Counted from the stretch's first letter, positions 8,728 to 17,772 are shown. The stretch is 42,591 bases of DNA from Betaproteobacteria bacterium (GCA_029884335.1 JAOUIA010000030.1:1-42591), one strand, 5' to 3'. Translations and numbers: made by a program. The notes: a model not told the origin generated them from the sequence alone.

Positions 8728-9316
8728 CCGGCCTGGCGGCCTGGCCGGTCAGCTCCTGGGCCTGGACGGCGTCGCTGCCGGCGTGACCGACGCCGTCGTC
8801 CGCGTCGCGCGCCAGGATGGCAGCGGCCGGAGCAAGCGCCTGCTGCGCGGGCGCACGGAATTCACAGTGAAGCCGGCCAGAGGTGTTTCCGAGCTTCGAT
8901 ACATCGTGGCGACCGTTCAGTCGAGCCCGCACGGTCGCACGGGTATGGAGTGCCCGCAATGCGTTGGACAGCGGCCGCGCGGGCGGGCGTGGTGACAGGC
9001 AGCACCCGGCCAGGTTTCGAATTTGACGCCAGGCCCCCCGATGACCGCTTGGTGCCGCACGCCGGGCTTCCAGATCGCGGACATACGCGGCAGTAGCCGA
9101 CGCGAAGCCGCCCTTTGCGAGGCGCGGGCCTAACGTGGACAATCCACCCCCTGGCTGCCGGGAGCTCATCGACGAGAGGGACATTCCGGAATGTCGGCGG
9201 CGCGGCAAGGCGCAGGCGGAAGACGCCGCGCGAAAGCGACGAAGCCCGCCGAAGCCTGTCCATTGCCAAGCGTTGGCGATTATTTCCCGTCAGGCACTTA
9301 TTGCTTGGATGAAGGT
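8728..9316. other. Gap with no supported gene before the AraC-type regulator
   Basis: This 589-bp stretch follows the isomerase relic. A 200-codon minus-strand frame (8606-9208) is open but has low-complexity Arg/Ala/Pro-rich content and no recognisable domain, so I do not accept it. The end of the stretch must carry the promoter of the regulator gene; no clear -35/-10 pair stands out. Confidence 0.4.
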
Positions 9317-10327
9317 ATGGCTGACCGCGATCAACCCGGCGCCTGGTTATTGAGGGCCTTCGCCATGGGCGGGGTCGACGTACAGGAACTGTTCCGGAGA
9401 CTCCCGAAGCAGATGGATCTGGCGACGCGTGCGCCCGAGACGCTCACGCCCGACGTGGTCAACGCCATCCTTCTCGAATGCGCATCGCTCAGCGCGGACG
9501 ACAACTTCGGCTTGCGCATGGTCGAACTGGCTGGCCCATCGGACCTCGGTATCTATGGGTACCTTCTGATGAACGCGCCAACAGTGGGCGAGGCACTGGA
9601 GATTGCCTGCCGGTACTACCCGACGTTCTATCTTGGCGCAACGCTGCGTCTCTCCGTCGGCAGGGGGGTGGCCAGGCTCACCTATCGGACCAAGGCCCGC
9701 TCGGCCCTGTCGGCGCGACATGACAACGAATGGAGCCTCGGGTTCTTCGTGCAGGTCATCAGGCGTGGAACCTCCGCCGACTGGACGCCGGCAAGTGCCT
9801 CATTCACGCATTCGGCGCCGGAGGACATGAGCGAGCAGATCCAGCTCTTCGGCGCGAACCTCCACTTCGGGCAAGCGACGAATTGCATCGAGTTCCCGGC
9901 GGACGTTCTGCGGTGTCGCGTCAGCGAGGCAGATCCCAGTCTGCTTAGGGTGCTGCTCCAGCAAGCCGACGGTCTGCTTCACAGGGTGCAGAAGGAGGAA
10001 ACACTGGCGGACCAGGTCAGGTTGCTGATCCTCGAACACCTGGACAAGGGGCCGGGTGACGCGGCAGGTGTCGCTCGCAAGCTGAGGATGTCGGTCAGCA
10101 CTTTGAAGCGCCGCCTGAAGCAGGAGGGCACCAGCTATCGCGAACTGCGTGACGGCGTCGTGAGGAATCTCTCCCAGTCGGCCCTCAGGGAGACCCAGGT
10201 ACCCATCAGCGAGATCGCGATGCGAGTCGGTTACTCGGAACTCAGTGCCTTCGACCGGGCGTTCAATCGATTGGCCGGCATGACGCCCCGGCAATACCGG
10301 GCAACACAAGCCCGGAAGACCGGATAG
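9317..10327 (+). CDS. AraC-family transcriptional regulator (OruR/ArgR-like type)
   Basis: This 336-residue protein has an N-terminal ligand-binding domain of the Arabinose_bd type (PF12625): LLRAFAMGGVDVQELFRRLP, then FGLRMVELAGPSDLGIYGYL and APTVGEALEIACRYYPTFYL. A C-terminal AraC DNA-binding domain (residues ~235-330) has both helix-turn-helices: GVARKLRMSVSTLKRRLKQE and ISEIAMRVGYSELSAFDRAF, followed by GMTPRQYR. The ATG at 9317 is preceded by GAAGG; the open frame runs back to 9191, but that extra part is basic and low in complexity. Its position between the DUF3604 gene and the DUF1254 gene on the same strand suggests it governs one or both. Confidence 0.85.
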   Translation: MADRDQPGAWLLRAFAMGGVDVQELFRRLPKQMDLATRAPETLTPDVVNAILLECASLSADDNFGLRMVELAGPSDLGIYGYLLMNAPTVGEALEIACRYYPTFYLGATLRLSVGRGVARLTYRTKARSALSARHDNEWSLGFFVQVIRRGTSADWTPASASFTHSAPEDMSEQIQLFGANLHFGQATNCIEFPADVLRCRVSEADPSLLRVLLQQADGLLHRVQKEETLADQVRLLILEHLDKGPGDAAGVARKLRMSVSTLKRRLKQEGTSYRELRDGVVRNLSQSALRETQVPISEIAMRVGYSELSAFDRAFNRLAGMTPRQYRATQARKTG

Positions 10328-10629
10328 GGCGCCGGCCCGCGCGTGGATTCTGGGCCCTGTCTTGAAGGCGGCAGCGCAGCGAGTTGATCCAAAATGTCAA
10401 TAACTTGAGCTGAATTGTCAAGTATTGGAGTCCGCAATGGGGGCCCATATCGGGCCCCGAAAAAGACCCGGGGGCGCGCGGCGCAGGCCTTGGGCGATGC
10501 AGCACTGTGCCCTTGTGGAGTCAGGCCAGGCCCATGCGTCATGGCGGCCTTGGACGGCGTCCGATGGTTGGGGCATGCGTGCCGCCTGCAAGGAAACTGC
10601 AAGCAGGTGAAGGCGGTGCAAACGTGACC
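10328..10629 (+). promoter_or_regulatory. Control region of the DUF1254 gene with two inverted repeats
   Basis: An imperfect inverted repeat, CAATAACTTGA (10398-10408) against TCAAGTATTG (10418-10427), lies in an AT-rich patch. It is a plausible binding site for the AraC-type regulator encoded just upstream. A perfect 7-bp stem follows (GGGGCCC at 10440-10446, loop ATATC, GGGCCCC at 10452-10458) with no T-run behind it. The gap holds no supported ORF. Confidence 0.4.
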
Positions 10630-12162
10630 ATGAAGAGAAACGGAATGATGAATCTCAAAGCGACGGCAATGTCCGCACTCACCCTCTTTGGCGCGCTCGC
10701 GTCGGTCTGCGCCAGCGCCGCCGATGCGCCAAAGTTCAAGGCGGACGTTCCCGCGTCGGTCACGACGCCGGACAAGGTCCGCACCGAGTTGCTCGGCGAT
10801 CTCGACTTCTTCGACGGCATGCCGAGCAAGAGCACCATCAAGAAGGCCTACGACTTCCTTGACACGTCCCGTGGCGCGGAAGCCTTCCTCAACGGCATTC
10901 CCGCCGCTTCAATCTACGCGGTCCTCGAAGGGATCAAGGCGGCCGGGGTCAATGTAGGCGATCTAGGCATTTTCGAGGAGTTGATGGATGCGCGCTCGCT
11001 CTACCTGACCCCCAACTCGACCACCATCTACAACATGTTCGAGATCAACGTCAAAGAAGGGCCCATCGTCGTGGAGGTCCCGGCGGGCGTGCTCGGCCCC
11101 GTCGACGACGCCTACTTCCGCTTCGTCACGGACTTCGGCTTCACCGGTCCGGACCAGGGCAAGGGCGGCAAGTACCTGTTCGTGCACCGCGACTACAAGG
11201 GTGAGCTGCCGGAAGGATATTTCGTGGTGAGAACCCCGAACTACCGCAACCTGTCGTTCTTCCGTGCTTTCGTAAAGGATGGCGATCTGAAGGCGGCGGC
11301 GGACAACGTCAAGAAGGGCTTCCGCACCTATCCGCTGGCTAAGGCGGCGAACCCGCCCAAGCAGCGCTTCGTCAACCTCTCCGGCAAGCGGATGAACACC
11401 GTCCATGCCAACGATTTCCACTTCTTCGAGGAACTCAACGCGGTGATCCAATACGAGCCGGCCGATTCGTTCGACCCGGAACTGGTCGGGCTCTTCGCCG
11501 CGATCGGCATCAAGAAGGGGCAACCCTTCAACCCCGATGCCCGCATGAAGAAGCTCCTCGTCGAAGGCGTGGCCATCGGCAATGCCACGGCCCGCGCGAT
11601 CACCTTCGCTCCGCGCAATCCGCGTTACTACTTCTGGCCCGATCGCAAGTGGAACTCCATGTTCGCCGGCGGCGGCAACTATGCCTTCTACGACGACGGC
11701 GAGCGCATGCTCGACGACCGCATCTTCATGCACTACTACGCTACGGGGATCACTCCGGCCATGACCGCACCCAAGGTAGGTACGGGCTCGGTCTACGGGA
11801 TCGCCGCGCAGGACGTGAACGGGGACTTCCTCGATGGCGGCAAGACCTACTCGGTCACGCTTCCGGGTCCGGTCCCGGCCAAGGATTTCTGGTCGTTCAT
11901 GGTCTATGACGGCCAGCACCGCTCCATGCTCGAGACCGACCAGAAGACCGCCGGCCTCGACAGCCTGAACCCCTCCGTCAAGCCCAACGCCGACGGCTCT
12001 TACACGATGTGGTTCGGCCCGAGGGCACCGGAAGGCAAGGCAGGCAACTGGATCCAGACCATGCCTGGCAAGAGCTACAACGTGCTGATTCGCCTCTATG
12101 GGCCGCTCCAGCCATTCTTCGACAAGACATGGAAGCCGGGCGACTTCGAGCTCGTGAAGTAG
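10630..12162 (+). CDS. Exported DUF1254/DUF1214 domain protein
   Basis: This 510-residue protein has a signal peptide (TAMSALTLFGALASVCASAA, cleavage near residue 37). The N-terminal DUF1254 part holds EELMDARSLYLTPNSTTIYN and FRFVTDFGFTGPDQGKGGKY. The C-terminal DUF1214 part holds TYSVTLPGPVPAKDFWSFMV, then YDGQHRSMLE and SYTMWFGPRAPEGKAGNWIQ. Families with this pair are widespread exported proteins without a settled biochemical role. The start is uncertain: ATG at 10630, 10645 or 10648 all lie just before the signal peptide, and a GTG is at 10624. Repeat copy C follows 84 bp after its stop. Confidence 0.82.
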   Translation: MKRNGMMNLKATAMSALTLFGALASVCASAADAPKFKADVPASVTTPDKVRTELLGDLDFFDGMPSKSTIKKAYDFLDTSRGAEAFLNGIPAASIYAVLEGIKAAGVNVGDLGIFEELMDARSLYLTPNSTTIYNMFEINVKEGPIVVEVPAGVLGPVDDAYFRFVTDFGFTGPDQGKGGKYLFVHRDYKGELPEGYFVVRTPNYRNLSFFRAFVKDGDLKAAADNVKKGFRTYPLAKAANPPKQRFVNLSGKRMNTVHANDFHFFEELNAVIQYEPADSFDPELVGLFAAIGIKKGQPFNPDARMKKLLVEGVAIGNATARAITFAPRNPRYYFWPDRKWNSMFAGGGNYAFYDDGERMLDDRIFMHYYATGITPAMTAPKVGTGSVYGIAAQDVNGDFLDGGKTYSVTLPGPVPAKDFWSFMVYDGQHRSMLETDQKTAGLDSLNPSVKPNADGSYTMWFGPRAPEGKAGNWIQTMPGKSYNVLIRLYGPLQPFFDKTWKPGDFELVK

Positions 12163-12583
12163 GCGAACGAGAATCCTCAAGTAGCAAGTGGCCCGAATTT
12201 CTCGGGGCAGGTCACGTCGATGCTGTCGCCGATGGGCCTGGGAGTCGATAGACGTCGATAGATCGCGGAAGTTCGGCTCTGGTCGATTGCGCCGGCAACC
12301 CGCGCCAGTGCTGATGCTTCACAGATCGACGGCAGTAGTGGCGGCAACAGCCTGCGAGGCGATGCATCGTCCAATACGAGTCAACAGCTCAAAGTGCTCG
12401 TTGATAATCGAGCGGGAGTCGGGGTTCTTCGCTCTCGATCGCGCGGCTGGGAGGCCGGCCGCTCTTCACGCGCTGGACGCGGCGCTGCGTGAGGCCGAGC
12501 TCGGCCAGGTGCGATACGCGGCGGCGCGGTGGGTTCGCCACAACGGGCGAGGTGGTTGCGCACGAAGGCGCCGACGCGACGAA
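12163..12583. other. Gap holding repeat copy C, no supported gene
   Basis: Between the DUF1254 gene and the convergent sugar-dehydrogenase gene, the only structure I can support is repeat copy C (12246-12427). Open frames on both strands here are by-products of high G+C. The GC-rich 12430-12583 part shows partial self-complementarity near 12465-12505 but no T-tailed terminator. Confidence 0.4.
12246..12427 (+). repeat. Dispersed repeat, copy C (diverged, ~182 bp)
   Basis: The 26-bp opening block at 12246-12271 (CGATAGACGTCGATAGATC then GCGGAAG) matches copies A and B without gaps. A degenerate TCGACGGCAGTA motif is at 12326. The closing block GTTGATAATCGAGCGGGAG starts at 12400 and is followed by TCGGGGT, as in A and B. 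The spacing between the first and second landmarks is 36 bp shorter, and between the second and third 12 bp longer, than in A and B, so this is an older or different family member. Same orientation as the others. Confidence 0.55.
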
Positions 12584-14305
12584 TCAACGATCGATGCGGA
12601 TGAGCTTGCCGCTGTCGGTGAGCAGGTAGAGCCAGCCGTCGGGACCCTGTCGCACGTCGCGGATGCGCTCGCCCAGGCTGCCGAACAGCCGCTCCCGCGA
12701 ACCCACGACGTTGCCGTCGAGCGTGACGCGCCACAGCGCCGTGCCGGCAAGCGCGCCGAACAGGACGTTGCCGTGCCACTCGGGGAACTTGTCGCCGGTG
12801 TAGAAGACCATCCCGGCCGGTGCGGTGGACGTCGGCACCCAGTAGGCGGCGGGCTCGACGAAGCTCGGTGCATGCGTGCCTCCGCCGACCCGGCACGCTT
12901 CACCCACCGGCGAGCCATACGGGCAACCGTAGCTGCGCAGCGGCCAGCCGTAGTTGCCGCCGGGCACGACGCGGTTGAGCTCGTCGCCCCCCTGCGGGCC
13001 GTGCTCGTTCAGCCAAAGGTCGCCCGTCACCGGATGGATCGCCGCGCCTTGCGGGTTGCGGTGGCCGATGCTCCACAACGCCGGCTGCGCGCCTGCGCCG
13101 AAGGCGGGATTTCCCGGCAGGATCGAGCCGTCGCGAGCGATGCGCACCACCTTGCCGAGGTGATTGGCGACGTTCTGCGCGTACTGCGTCGTGGGGTTCG
13201 CCGGATTGTCGTACTGGCGCTCGCCCAGCGTGACCAGCAGCGACCTGTCTGCGCGGAACGCCAGCCGCGAGCCGTAGTGTCCGGCACCCGCGAGTTTCGG
13301 CAGCTGACGGAAGATGACTTCCACGTTCTGCAGCGCCGTGCCGACCAGCCGTCCGCGCGCGACCGCGGTTCCGCTGCCGCCGGTCCCGGTCTCCGCGTAG
13401 GTCCAGTAGATCCACGGATTCGCGACGAGATCGAAGTCCGGGTCGAGCGCGACGTCGAGCAGGCCGCCCTGTCCAGCCGAGTCGACCGCAGGCACGCCGC
13501 TCAGAGTGGCCAGGATGGATGCCCCGTCGGGGCTCAGAAGAAGCATCGAGCCCGCCTTCTGCGTGACGAGCATGCGGCCATCGGGCAGGAACGCGAGCCC
13601 CCAGGGACTGGCGAGCGACGCGTTGAGCGTCACCGCCCTCGGCGGCCGCAGCGACGCGTACTCGGCGACGCTGGCGCGCAACTGGCACTGCGCCTGCGCA
13701 AGCGGCCCCGAGCCCGGAAAGCTGCCGCGGCGCACGCGCACCGCAACCTCGCCTGCGACGTTCGCCGGCAGCACGATCTGGCCGTGCAACCGCGCGTTCT
13801 GCCAGTCGCTCGACGCCGGACCACCCATCGCGAGACTCGCGGCGGACAGGGGCGCGAACGCAGCGGTGCCGAGGCGGCCGACCACCTCGGCCAGGTACTG
13901 AACGTTCGTGCCCGTCGCGCTCAGCGAGACGTCGACCGTTGCGGTCCGCACCTGTGGTCGCGCCGGCAGGGCCAGCGTGCAGAGCGTCGCGGACGCGTCG
14001 AGGTCCAACGCGGCACCCGAGGCTTCGACGATGCGAACGTCGGGCGTGAGCGCGCTGCCGAGGCGGTTCATGAACGCCGCCATCTGCAGGCGGGTCACGT
14101 TGCCCGACGGGCAGTACGACGTGCCGCCCGCCACGCATCCCAGTGTCACACCGCGGTTGCGGATCCACTCGACGTTGCGGCACATGGCGTCGTCGAGGTC
14201 CACGTCGCCGAAGCCCGCGCAGGCTTGCGCCGCGGTCGCGGCCGGGCTCGCGCCCAGCCACGCCGCGGCGAGCAGCGTGCCAAGCGGCGGCAGCGAGATG
14301 CGCAT
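12584..14305 (-). CDS. Secreted PQQ-dependent sugar (aldose) dehydrogenase-like protein with N-terminal SLH-like module
   Basis: This 573-residue protein has a signal peptide (residues 1-~28, LLAAAWLGASPAATA). An SLH-like module follows: CAGFGDVDLDDAMCRNVEWI, RNRGVTLGCV, YCPSGNVTRLQMAAFMNRLG. A beta-rich stretch reaches to ~230. The C-terminal ~340 residues are a GSDH-type six-bladed propeller: SPWGLAFLPDGRMLVTQKAG, GGLLDVALDPDF, GHYGSRLAFRADRSLLVTLG, WSIGHRNPQGAAIHPVTGDL and GPDGWLYLLTDSGKLIRI. Family members oxidise sugars with PQQ in the periplasm; the substrate is unknown. Residues 1-230 are paralogous to the whole protein encoded just upstream, so the gene looks like a fusion. ATG at 14305; 11 bp separate it from the upstream stop. 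Confidence 0.85.
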   Translation of the reverse strand: MRISLPPLGTLLAAAWLGASPAATAAQACAGFGDVDLDDAMCRNVEWIRNRGVTLGCVAGGTSYCPSGNVTRLQMAAFMNRLGSALTPDVRIVEASGAALDLDASATLCTLALPARPQVRTATVDVSLSATGTNVQYLAEVVGRLGTAAFAPLSAASLAMGGPASSDWQNARLHGQIVLPANVAGEVAVRVRRGSFPGSGPLAQAQCQLRASVAEYASLRPPRAVTLNASLASPWGLAFLPDGRMLVTQKAGSMLLLSPDGASILATLSGVPAVDSAGQGGLLDVALDPDFDLVANPWIYWTYAETGTGGSGTAVARGRLVGTALQNVEVIFRQLPKLAGAGHYGSRLAFRADRSLLVTLGERQYDNPANPTTQYAQNVANHLGKVVRIARDGSILPGNPAFGAGAQPALWSIGHRNPQGAAIHPVTGDLWLNEHGPQGGDELNRVVPGGNYGWPLRSYGCPYGSPVGEACRVGGGTHAPSFVEPAAYWVPTSTAPAGMVFYTGDKFPEWHGNVLFGALAGTALWRVTLDGNVVGSRERLFGSLGERIRDVRQGPDGWLYLLTDSGKLIRIDR

Positions 14306-14316
14306 CGTGCCGCTCG

Positions 14317-14985
14317 CTAGAAAGGCGGCGACGTGCCGTCGCGGCTGACGATCTGCACGCGCAACTGGCACGCTCCGCCGGTCAGGTCGCCGCTCCCCGC
14401 GGCGCGACTCAGCTGCATGCCGAAGCGAACGCTTTCGCCGACATTGAGATCGCGGACCGCCACGCCCGAGACATGGCCCCACTGACCCGCGGTGACCGAG
14501 GCGCGGCCGGCTGACGTTGCCAGCGGGATCCAGGTCGTGCCGTTGTTGAACGACACGACGGGGATGGCGGTGACGTCGAGGCTCGTCGCCGCCTGCGCCG
14601 ACAACGACAGGTCGACGAGCGCCCGGCGCGGATAGCCCGCGACCGCAAACTGCGGCGTCGTGCTGCAGGCGACGGGCGCGGTGTCGAGATCGAGCTGCGG
14701 AGTTGTCAGCGCACCTTCGGCTACGAGCTGCTGCGGCGTCAGCGCGGTGCCGAGGCGGTTCATGAACGCGGCCATCTGCAGGCGCGTCACGAAGTCGGTC
14801 GGGCAGAACACCGACGTCGTAGTGCAGCCCAGCGTGATCGCGCGGTTGCGGATCCACTGCACGTTGCCGCACATCGGCTCGGCGCTGGCGACGTCGCTGA
14901 ACCCGGCGCAAGACTGCGCCCACGCGGCCGCGGACATCGATGCCGCGAACACGACCGCGACAGCACGATGCACCAGTCCCCTCAT
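14317..14985 (-). CDS. Secreted SLH-like module protein
   Basis: This 222-residue protein has a signal peptide (AVAVVFAASMSAAAWA, cleavage near AWA-QS). An SLH-like segment follows (CAGFSDVASAEPMCGNVQWI, RNRAITLGC, CPTDFVTRLQMAAFMNRLGT), then a beta-rich domain with FNNGTTWIPLAT, GESVRFGMQLSRAAGSG and ACQLRVQIVS. I recognise no enzyme. Paired cysteines (CAGF/C..VQWIRNR/LGC/CP) suggest disulfides outside the cytoplasm. GAGGAG lies 6 bp before the ATG. The dehydrogenase gene follows after 11 bp, so the two are very probably one operon in which the second gene carries a copy of this module. Confidence 0.75.
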   Translation of the reverse strand: MRGLVHRAVAVVFAASMSAAAWAQSCAGFSDVASAEPMCGNVQWIRNRAITLGCTTTSVFCPTDFVTRLQMAAFMNRLGTALTPQQLVAEGALTTPQLDLDTAPVACSTTPQFAVAGYPRRALVDLSLSAQAATSLDVTAIPVVSFNNGTTWIPLATSAGRASVTAGQWGHVSGVAVRDLNVGESVRFGMQLSRAAGSGDLTGGACQLRVQIVSRDGTSPPF

Positions 14986-15397
14986 GCTGATCTCCTCGCT
15001 TTCCGCACGAGTTGCCGCAACTCGTTTTCGCGCGCGAGTTTCGACTCTAGGCGAAGCGTTGCGCCGCGACAATGGCCGATGGCCTCCGAGCGTGGCCGCC
15101 CGGAGGACGAGTTCGGCCGCCCGTCGGGCGGTGGGTCGTCGTGGTCCGAGACACACGAAACGCGGGATTGAGTGAGGAGCGCTCCCCGGTGGACGCAGGT
15201 GCGCGCCGCGGATGGAAACACCGAGCCGTGGCCGGAACTGCATGCCCGGTCCGCTATCCCGGGCTCCAGGCGAGAAGTGGCAGCCGGCCGCCATGCACTC
15301 GGGGGCACTCCGCGGACTCTGCCGGGGCTGGCGGTGCCGCGCCGACCAGAGACGCGCGTTCCGTACGGGCGGCCGCGACGGGCACGGCGGTCACGCG
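14986..15397. promoter_or_regulatory. Upstream region of the SLH-like operon with a perfect palindrome
   Basis: CGAGTTGC (15008-15015) and GCAACTCG (15017-15024) are perfect inverted repeats separated by one base. They lie 23-39 bp before the ATG of the SLH-like protein on the minus strand. The position suits an operator or a leader hairpin. The rest of this 412-bp gap up to the GGDEF-EAL gene stop (15398) shows no supported gene. Confidence 0.4.
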
Positions 15398-17560
15398 CTA
15401 CGGCGACGCCGTCGTCTCGCAGGCCGACCTGTCCAAGGCGGGAATGGTGCCCCGTTCGTGGAAGCGCCGGTGCAGCAACTCGCTCATCGCCTCCACAGTG
15501 AGCGGGCGGCTCAGCAGGTAGCCCTGCATGGTCGTGCAGCCCATCGCCGTGAGCACGTCGATCTGCTGCTGCGTCTCGACCCCCTCGGCGACCACGGTGA
15601 GTTCGAGGCTGTGCGCCATCGCGACGATCGCGCGGGCGATCGCGGCGCCCTTCGGGTTGCCCGAGGCATCGGCGGTGAGCGCGTGATCGAGCTTGAGCTT
15701 GTCGAACGGCAGCCGGCGCAGGTAGGACAGCGACGAGTAGCCGGTGCCGAAGTCGTCGACGGCGATGCGAATGCCGGTGGCGCGCAGCGCCTCGAGGGTG
15801 GCCACTGCCTTGTCCCAGTCCTTGACCAGCGCCGACTCGGTCAGCTCGAGCTCGATGTGCTCGAACGGCACGCCGACCACCTCGGCGATCTCCGTGACGC
15901 GCTTGGCGAGGCCGCCCTCGGCGAACTGCACGCTCGAGAGGTTGACGCCGATGGGGATCGGCGGCAGGCCTTCCTCGCGCCAGGCGTTGTGCTGGATCAG
16001 CGCGGTGACGAACACCCACTCCCAGATCGCGCCGATGAGGCCCGCCTCCTCGGCGACGCCGATGAAGTGCTGGGGCCACAGCAGGCCGAGCGTGGGGTGG
16101 TTCCAGCGCACCAGCGCTTCCATCCCGACGATGCGGCCGCTCGCCATGTCGATCTGCGGCTGGTAGTGCAGCACGAACTGCTCGCCCTCGATCGCGCGCC
16201 GCAGGTCCTGCTCGAGCGAGAGGCGCCGCGCCGTCGCCTGGCGCATCGAGGCGTCGTAGAACGCGAAGCAGTTCCGGCCCTCCGACTTCGCGTGGTACAT
16301 GGCGACGTCGGCGTTGCGGAGCAGCGCGTCGAGGTCCTCGCCGTCGCGCGGGTAGAGCACGATGCCGATTGACGCGGAAACGAACAGCTCCTGCCCGCCG
16401 ATGGCGATCGGCTGCGCCAGGCGCTCGATGACGCGCTGCGCGGCGCGCGCAGCCTGCTCCTCGTTCGTCACGCCGTCGAGCAGCACGATGAACTCGTCGC
16501 CGCCCTGGCGGCAGACGTCGCGCTCCAGCGTGCCGCCGCGCGGCACGGCCGCGCCGTCGGCGCGCACCACGCCCTTGAGCCGCTGCGCGACGATGCGCAG
16601 CAGGTCGTCGCCGACGTGGTGGCCGAGCGTGTCGTTGATGCGCTTGAACTGGTCGAGGTCGAGGAACAGGAGCGCGAACGAACGGTCGGCGCGGTGCGCG
16701 AGCTCCAGCGTCTCGGCGAGCTTCTCGTGGAAGCGCGAGCGGTTCGGCAGCTCGGTCAGTACGTCGTAGTAGGCGAGCTTGTGGATCTGCTGGATCGCCT
16801 GCGTGCGCTCCGTGGCGTCCTGCACGGTTCCCGCGACGCCGACGACCCGTCCGCCGGCGCGCAGCGCCTCGCCGAGCACGTGAACGTACTTCTCCTCGCC
16901 CTCCTGCGGCCGCACGCGCAGGTCCAGGCCGTGCGAGCTGCGCCCGCGCGCGACGTCGAGCACCCAGCGCCGGAACGCGCGGCGATCGTCCTCGTGGACG
17001 AGTTCGAGCAGGCCCGCTGCCGAGAGAACGCTGCCCGGAGCGAGACCGAGCAGCCGATGGACCTCCTCGGAGCACGTCATCCGCTGCGTGGTCCGTTGCC
17101 ACTCCCAGCTGCCGACGCGCGCGATGCGCTGGGCGCGCTTGAGGTGCTCGGCGGCCCGCTGGTGGGCTTCGCTGCGCTCGCGCTCCTGCTCGTGCGAGCG
17201 CTTCAGCGCCTGCAGGCGCTCCCGCGACCGCCTCTGCAGCTCCATCAGCGCCGGATGGAGCTCGGGCAGGCTCCCTGCCGCGGCACTATCCGCCGCTATG
17301 TCGGAACCGCCGGCGGCCGCCCCTGCCCGGCGTGAGAGGGCGACGAACGCGCCGGCGACGAGCCCCGACAGCAGCGCAACCGCGGCCGTGTAGGCGACTG
17401 GCGTCAGCCAGCCGAGCCTGGCCGGCACCAGCAGGGCGAGGTGTATGACGGCCACGAGCGCGGCGCAGCCGAGCGCCCAAACGGCCGCAGGCGGGCGCCG
17501 CGCAGGGGATCGGCGGCGGCCGGGAGCGCGGTCGTTGCCAGCGGTGCGAGTAGCGGGCAT
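15398..17560 (-). CDS. Membrane GGDEF-EAL protein with PAS-like domain (c-di-GMP turnover)
   Basis: This ~720-residue protein opens with a basic tail and two membrane helices (WALGCAALVAVIHLALLVPA; VAYTAAVALLSGLVAGAFVA). A coiled-coil stretch (~100-150) and a PAS/PAC-like fold (RVGSWEWQRTTQRMTCSEEV; VVGVAGTVQDATER) follow. The GGDEF domain has YDVLTELPNRSRFHEKL and RQGGDEFIVLLDG. The EAL domain has GMEALVRWNHP, GVNLSSVQF, ELTESALV, VDDFGTGYSSLSYL, KLKLDHALT and VAEGVETQQQ. The catalytic residues of both domains appear present, so it may both make and degrade c-di-GMP. The RxxD inhibitory site before GGDEF is absent. A GTG at 17629 in the same frame is an alternative start. Confidence 0.88.
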   Translation of the reverse strand: MPATRTAGNDRAPGRRRSPARRPPAAVWALGCAALVAVIHLALLVPARLGWLTPVAYTAAVALLSGLVAGAFVALSRRAGAAAGGSDIAADSAAAGSLPELHPALMELQRRSRERLQALKRSHEQERERSEAHQRAAEHLKRAQRIARVGSWEWQRTTQRMTCSEEVHRLLGLAPGSVLSAAGLLELVHEDDRRAFRRWVLDVARGRSSHGLDLRVRPQEGEEKYVHVLGEALRAGGRVVGVAGTVQDATERTQAIQQIHKLAYYDVLTELPNRSRFHEKLAETLELAHRADRSFALLFLDLDQFKRINDTLGHHVGDDLLRIVAQRLKGVVRADGAAVPRGGTLERDVCRQGGDEFIVLLDGVTNEEQAARAAQRVIERLAQPIAIGGQELFVSASIGIVLYPRDGEDLDALLRNADVAMYHAKSEGRNCFAFYDASMRQATARRLSLEQDLRRAIEGEQFVLHYQPQIDMASGRIVGMEALVRWNHPTLGLLWPQHFIGVAEEAGLIGAIWEWVFVTALIQHNAWREEGLPPIPIGVNLSSVQFAEGGLAKRVTEIAEVVGVPFEHIELELTESALVKDWDKAVATLEALRATGIRIAVDDFGTGYSSLSYLRRLPFDKLKLDHALTADASGNPKGAAIARAIVAMAHSLELTVVAEGVETQQQIDVLTAMGCTTMQGYLLSRPLTVEAMSELLHRRFHERGTIPALDRSACETTASP

Positions 17561-17772
17561 GGCGGGATCGGGGAAGCCGGGCCCCTCCCTGCCGGGGCCG
17601 CGGGAATGGAATCGCAATTGACGTGCCACGGGCGGCGCCCCGGGGGGTGCAGCCGACGTCCGGAGCCGCGTCCCTCAAGCCTGCTGCGCACCCGGGGGAC
17701 GCTCGGGCGCGGCGTGCGGCGACGCGGATGGTCCCGCATGCCCTAGACTGCGCGCTGACAACGGATCCCCCG

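Noticed and set aside
8606-9208. Possible 200-residue minus-strand gene between the isomerase relic and the AraC-type gene
   Set aside because: Low-complexity Ala/Arg/Pro content, overlaps the relic, no family resemblance.
10440-10458. GGGGCCC/GGGCCCC stem as a terminator of the AraC-type gene
   Set aside because: No T-run follows on either strand; kept only as part of the control region.
12188-14320. 710-codon plus-strand frame opposite the sugar dehydrogenase
   Set aside because: Mirror of the dehydrogenase codons; arginine-rich without domain features.
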